From the NCBI RefSeq assembly GCF_017311165.1, contig NZ_CP062973.1, positions 1,984,001 to 2,048,000 on the forward strand: a stretch of 64,000 bases of DNA, in the 5' to 3' direction. This DNA is from Psychroflexus sp. ALD_RP9. Its GTDB lineage: Bacteria; Bacteroidota; Bacteroidia; Flavobacteriales; Flavobacteriaceae. The notes beneath the pieces are model-generated. The model was not told the origin of the DNA. It ran no database searches and saw only the letters and a list, made by a program, of their open reading frames with translations. Below are positions 60,892-64,000 of the stretch, in pieces. The translations under genes and the position numbers were made by a program. The stretch's first letter is position 1. Each line of letters opens with the position of its first letter.

Positions 60892-61169
60892 GACTATTAT
60901 AAAATGATAAATTAATCATAAGTATCAAAATATTTAGTAATGATCTTATGTGAATTTAATAAAATTGAAAATCATTAAATCTTAATTAACCTTAAATAAG
61001 TTGATGTTTTGGAAGTTGTTGATGAACTGAATTAACTTCTTATTTCAGATAAATAATTTTAGATCATAGTTGAAGTTTTATTCGAAGCTGTAATTGATAG
61101 GTTATAGTAGTTTTTTATCAACTATTATATTAATGGTTAATGATGGTAACAGATTACTCAAGAGTGTAT
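60892..61169. other. intergenic region between iterons and tRNA terminator
   Basis: AT-rich, no ORF, no repeat or promoter that I can defend. Confidence 0.6.
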
Positions 61170-61203
61170 AAAAAAAAGCCCTACATTTCTGCAAGGCTTT
61201 GAT
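61170..61203 (-). terminator. intrinsic terminator of the tRNA transcript
   Basis: Minus strand: AAAGCCTTGCAGAAATGTAG then GGCTTTTTTTT, a stem with T-run just after the tRNA. Confidence 0.8.
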
Positions 61204-61210
61204 TTACAAG

Positions 61211-61284
61211 TGATCGCGACAGGATTCGAACCTGTGACCGTCTGCTTAGAAGGCAGATGCTCTATCCAGCTGAGCTACGCGACC
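61211..61284 (-). tRNA. tRNA-Arg (TCT)
   Basis: Cloverleaf on the minus strand: acceptor GGTCGCG / CGCGATC, D-arm AGCTCAGCTGGATAGAGC, anticodon stem-loop CTGCCTTCTAAGCAG (anticodon TCT), T-arm CACAGGTTCGAATCCTGT. CCA is not encoded. Confidence 0.95.
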
Positions 61285-61347
61285 TTATTTCTGGCCAGAC
61301 TAGGATTTTTATTCCTATCTACTGGTATTTAGTTTTCAATATGTCAT

Positions 61348-61398
61348 GGTCTGCTTAGAAGGTATCCCGAAATTTCGGGACAGCTGAACTACGCGACC
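61348..61398 (-). pseudogene. tRNA-Arg remnant with inserted hairpin
   Basis: The acceptor 5' half (GGTCGCGTAGTTCAGCTG) and part of the anticodon arm (CTTCTAAGCAGACC) are kept, but the D-arm remainder is replaced by the palindrome TCCCGAAATTTCGGGA. The sequences beside it (CTTATTTTTGACCAGGCTAG) also duplicate the sequence beside the intact tRNA. It is a decayed tandem copy. Confidence 0.8.
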
Positions 61399-61512
61399 TT
61401 ATTTTTGACCAGGCTAGGGTTTTATCCCTACTTACTGGTGTTTTGTTTTGCGGATGCAAATATAAAACATTTATCAGCTCTCACAACTTTTTAAACTAAT
61501 AAACGCATAAAA

Positions 61513-61538
61513 AAAAGCGCTCGGTTAAGAGCGCTTTA
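61513..61538 (-). terminator. intrinsic terminator after the OmpA-family gene
   Basis: AAAGCGCTC / GAGCGCTTT stem with a 6-nt loop and a T-run on the minus strand. Confidence 0.85.
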
Positions 61539-61557
61539 AAAATACAACTAATTAATT

Positions 61558-62406
61558 TTAGTCTAAGTTTTTCATACCTTCTTCAATCATACCAAAAAAC
61601 TGGTCTAATTTCGGTAAAACAACAATACGAGTTCTACGGTTTTTAGCACGGCCAGACTTTGTATCGTTATCAGCCACTGGTATGTATTCACTGCGTCCAG
61701 CAGCTATCATTCTTGATGGGTCTACATTATATTCATTTTGTAAAACACGCACAACGGCAGTTGCTCGTTTTGTACTTAAATCCCAATTATCTTCAAAACA
61801 CTCTCTAGAAATTGGTACATTATCGGTATGTCCTTCAACCATAAATTCAAAGTCTTTTTTATCATTAACGACTTTGGCAACCTTACCTAAAACACGTTTA
61901 GCCTCTTCAGTTATCTTGTAACTACCGCTGCCAAATAATAATTTATCTGAAATGGAAACAAATACAACACCTTTTTCTACACTAATTTCAATATCATTAT
62001 CGTTTACATCATCTAAAGCACCTTTTAAACTTGTAACAAGTGCTAGTGTAACACTATCTTTTTTGTTAATAGCATCGCGCATAGTTTTAATTTGTAGATC
62101 TTTTTCTTGAAGGCTTTCTAAAGAACGTTCAAGATTTTCAGCGCCTTTTTTAGAAATAGTTGCTAAATCGCCTTGGCTATTTAGTAGTGCAGCATTGGTA
62201 TTTTTTAAAGTCTCTATTTGAGATTTATAATTTGCTACCAAATCACGATTTTTATCTTCGCAAGCACTTAAAGCCATTTCGGCAGATTTTAAATCATTTT
62301 CTACTTTAGAATAATCTTCTTCTAAGGCTGCAAATTTCTTTTTAGATACGCATGAGCTGGTTAATAGCAACACGCCTAATCCCAATCCAATTACTTTTTT
62401 CATCAC
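61558..62406 (-). CDS. OmpA-family lipoprotein
   Basis: 282 residues. Lipoprotein signal ends LLLTSSC (Cys19). A coiled coil (about 25-120) leads to a C-terminal OmpA-like peptidoglycan-binding domain: FGSGSYKITEEAKRVLGKVA, VEGHTDNVPIS, WDLSTKRATAVVRVL, AAGRSEYIPVADN, NRRTRIVVLP. It links the outer membrane to peptidoglycan. Ordinary chromosomal gene outside the array. Confidence 0.93.
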   Translation of the reverse strand: MMKKVIGLGLGVLLLTSSCVSKKKFAALEEDYSKVENDLKSAEMALSACEDKNRDLVANYKSQIETLKNTNAALLNSQGDLATISKKGAENLERSLESLQEKDLQIKTMRDAINKKDSVTLALVTSLKGALDDVNDNDIEISVEKGVVFVSISDKLLFGSGSYKITEEAKRVLGKVAKVVNDKKDFEFMVEGHTDNVPISRECFEDNWDLSTKRATAVVRVLQNEYNVDPSRMIAAGRSEYIPVADNDTKSGRAKNRRTRIVVLPKLDQFFGMIEEGMKNLD

Positions 62407-62461
62407 GTTTTCAATTTAATTTTAAACAAAAATAAGTTTTATCTAATGCTAATAATAAGTC

Positions 62462-63481
62462 TTAACACTTTTTTGAAGTCAATTCTTCAAAGTTTGAAAT
62501 TTTACAGAAAAATTTATGCCAAACTATACTTTTAACTTTAAAATATTGTTCTGAAGAAAAAACTTCACGTCGTTTGTGCTTTATGTTAGAATATAGTTTA
62601 AAAAAGCTGATATAAGCCTCTACAACTGCAAAGGCGTGTTTTAGTTGAAGTTTAAAGAGAAAATAGATTACAGCTAAACTATCAATTAAAATCCTTAAAA
62701 TAATAAGTCTTGTTATCCTTTTAGGGGTGTTTTTAATGATATTAAATAAAGAGTTTCTAAAGTTTAAAAATGTTTTTTTGGGGTTTTGTGCGTTTAAACT
62801 ACCGCCACCTAAATGATAAACCTGGCTATTAGCAGTATACATAATTTTGTAGCCAAAATTTTTAAATCGCCAACAAAGGTCTATTTCTTCTTGGTGGGCA
62901 AAATAGTCTTCATCAAAACCGCCAAGATTCATAAAAATTTCGCGCTTTACAGCAAAACAAGCGCCACTAGCCCAAAAAATCTCAATTGTGTCATTATATT
63001 GGCCTTTATCTTTTTCAAGTTCGTTAAATAACCTGCCTCGACAAAATGGGTAGCCTAATTGGTCTATAAAACCGCCTGCTGCGCCTGCATATTCAAAATA
63101 ATCAGGTTTGTTTAAATCTTTTAACTTGGGCTGTACCGCGGCAACCTTAGCCTGTGTTTGTAATAATTTAATTAATGGTGGTATCCAGTTTTTGGTAACT
63201 TCTACATCATTGTTTAATAAAATAAGGTAGTCTTCTTTTATTAATTTTAGTCCTTCATTATAGCCACCCGCAAAACCAAAGTTATGTTTGTTTTTAATAA
63301 TATTTACTTCAGGGTAATTTTCTTTTAAAAATAATATAGAATCATCGGTAGAGGCATTATCAATGACATATATAGAAGCTTCTTTACTATATTTAGTAAG
63401 GCTTGGCAAAAAACGTTGTAGCAAATTCTTACCATTCCAATTTAAAATAGCAACTGCAGTTTGTGGCAAATTAGCGTTCAT
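62462..63481 (-). CDS. GT2-family glycosyltransferase (rhamnosyltransferase-like)
   Basis: 339 residues. GT-A fold: AILNWNGKNLL, YVIDNASTDDS, NFGFAGGYNEGL, DXD-like LLNNDVEV, then GGFDEDYFAHQEEIDLCWRF. A C-terminal hydrophobic helix is present (about 262-280). Adds sugars to a surface polysaccharide or lipid. Overlaps the next gene by about 11 bp. Confidence 0.9.
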   Translation of the reverse strand: MNANLPQTAVAILNWNGKNLLQRFLPSLTKYSKEASIYVIDNASTDDSILFLKENYPEVNIIKNKHNFGFAGGYNEGLKLIKEDYLILLNNDVEVTKNWIPPLIKLLQTQAKVAAVQPKLKDLNKPDYFEYAGAAGGFIDQLGYPFCRGRLFNELEKDKGQYNDTIEIFWASGACFAVKREIFMNLGGFDEDYFAHQEEIDLCWRFKNFGYKIMYTANSQVYHLGGGSLNAQNPKKTFLNFRNSLFNIIKNTPKRITRLIILRILIDSLAVIYFLFKLQLKHAFAVVEAYISFFKLYSNIKHKRREVFSSEQYFKVKSIVWHKFFCKISNFEELTSKKC

Positions 63482-63917
63482 AAGCCGGTAAGTCTTTTAA
63501 AAAAATATAAGCTTGATTTTGGTAATCTATTTGGCAATAATAATGAGAAATTCCGTTGGTTACCCATAAATAGGTAGCATTTAATTTTAAGTTGTACTGC
63601 GCAATTTGGTCAAAGGTTTGTTGGGTAATTTTAACATTTGGGGCTTTACACTCAACAAGTAATTCAATCGAGCCTGATTTGTTAAAGCCAACTACATCAT
63701 AACGTTTTTTAATGTCATTAAGTTTCACCAGCTTTTCTTCGTTTAATAGGTGAGGTGAGTAGTGTTTTTCATTCACTAAATACTCAACACAATGTTGCCT
63801 TACCCATTCTTCGGGCGTTAATAGAAGATATTTTTTACGTAGTCTAGAAAAAATAAACGTTTTATTTTCACTACTTTTGAGCTTAAATTGAAACTTATTG
63901 AAGTTGAGTTTTTGCAT
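63471..63917 (-). CDS. type I restriction HsdR N-terminal-like protein
   Basis: 148 residues; PD-(D/E)XK-like core: YDVVGFNKSG, then ELLVECKAP (Glu-x-Lys). Stand-alone HsdR-N-like proteins next to holA are common in flavobacteria as I recall. Not a complete restriction system. Confidence 0.8.
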   Translation of the reverse strand: MQKLNFNKFQFKLKSSENKTFIFSRLRKKYLLLTPEEWVRQHCVEYLVNEKHYSPHLLNEEKLVKLNDIKKRYDVVGFNKSGSIELLVECKAPNVKITQQTFDQIAQYNLKLNATYLWVTNGISHYYCQIDYQNQAYIFLKDLPAYER

Positions 63918-63954
63918 AGCACCAAAAGTACTAAAATATACTTAAGCAACCCGA

Positions 63955-64000
63955 ATGAAGCAAGCACAAGCCTTGATAAATAGCATTAAAAAGCGCGAAT
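63955..64000 (+). CDS. start of a divergent gene, possibly holA (partial)
   Basis: ATG 63955 opens a frame MKQAQALINSIKKRE to the right edge. Divergent from the HsdR-N gene. DNA polymerase III delta subunit is suggested only by usual flavobacterial gene order; 15 codons cannot prove it. Confidence 0.35.
   Translation, partial: MKQAQALINSIKKRE

Noticed and set aside
63471..63917. Type I restriction system
   Set aside because: Only an HsdR-N-like domain is present, with no helicase, specificity or methylase subunit nearby.

Overview
The window looks like a chromosomal segment of a Flavobacteriaceae-type Bacteroidota. The DNA is AT-rich, promoters match TTTG-N19/20-TAnnTTTG, there are many Bacteroidota-style lipoproteins, and the right flank holds ordinary chromosomal genes: tRNA-Arg(TCT), an OmpA-family lipoprotein, a GT2 glycosyltransferase and an HsdR-N-type protein divergent from a possible holA start. 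The genus cannot be assigned from sequence alone.

About 58 kb (from the left edge to about 59216) is one integron-like gene-cassette array. I count 69 imperfect-palindrome sites (attC-like; most 130-145 bp, extremes about 75 and 200 bp). Each begins AACGGTYTYG or a close variant and ends GTTGTT or a variant. Each has a conserved inner stem, with a 6-nt spacer on the left arm opposite about 3 nt on the right. Between consecutive sites lies a body of one or two small genes, nearly always on the minus strand, or no gene at all. The first 5-11 bases of each body are the reverse complement of its last bases (for example TTGTGCG ... CGCACAA). This is expected if each cassette once closed into a circle at a G/TT crossover (AA/C on the plus strand). 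A tandem 1172-bp duplication and four recurring families of ORF-less cassettes show that a cassette is its body plus the site on its left. Read on the minus strand this is G/TT - gene - attC, the same logic as classical integrons.

The array ends at a tyrosine recombinase gene (59245-60423). It has all catalytic residues but lacks the extra IntI segment. It is transcribed toward the array, and its 3' end lies about 30 bp from the presumed attI (about 59216). A TATATTTG -7 box between its stop codon and attI could be a cassette promoter. Upstream of the recombinase sit seven copies of a TGTACA-centred element at an exact 22-bp period.

Cassette cargo, right to left on the minus strand: ORF-less cassettes, a PIN protein, membrane proteins and lipoproteins, a serine hydrolase with TPR, two identical glycosyltransferase cassettes, a MORN-like protein, an M50-like protease, a HIRAN-like protein, a DUF4919 protein, HigBA-like and ParDE-like toxin-antitoxin pairs, a HEPN-motif protein, a HaeIII-like R-M system with a controller, a metallophosphoesterase, an odd acyl-carrier protein, an RDD protein, SWIM and CoiA-like proteins, an HpaII-like R-M system, an ATPase/TOPRIM pair, a GIY-YIG protein and an Abi-alpha (DUF4393) protein cut by the left edge. 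Defence, stabilisation and envelope functions dominate. Only the toxin-antitoxin and HaeIII-like cassettes show clear promoters of their own; most genes start within tens of bases of an attC and probably rely on read-through. Two cassettes carry plus-strand genes and share a distinctive 75-bp attC.

I call the whole an integron-like system built around a Xer-like, non-IntI recombinase. Its architecture is directly visible; its mobility is inferred.
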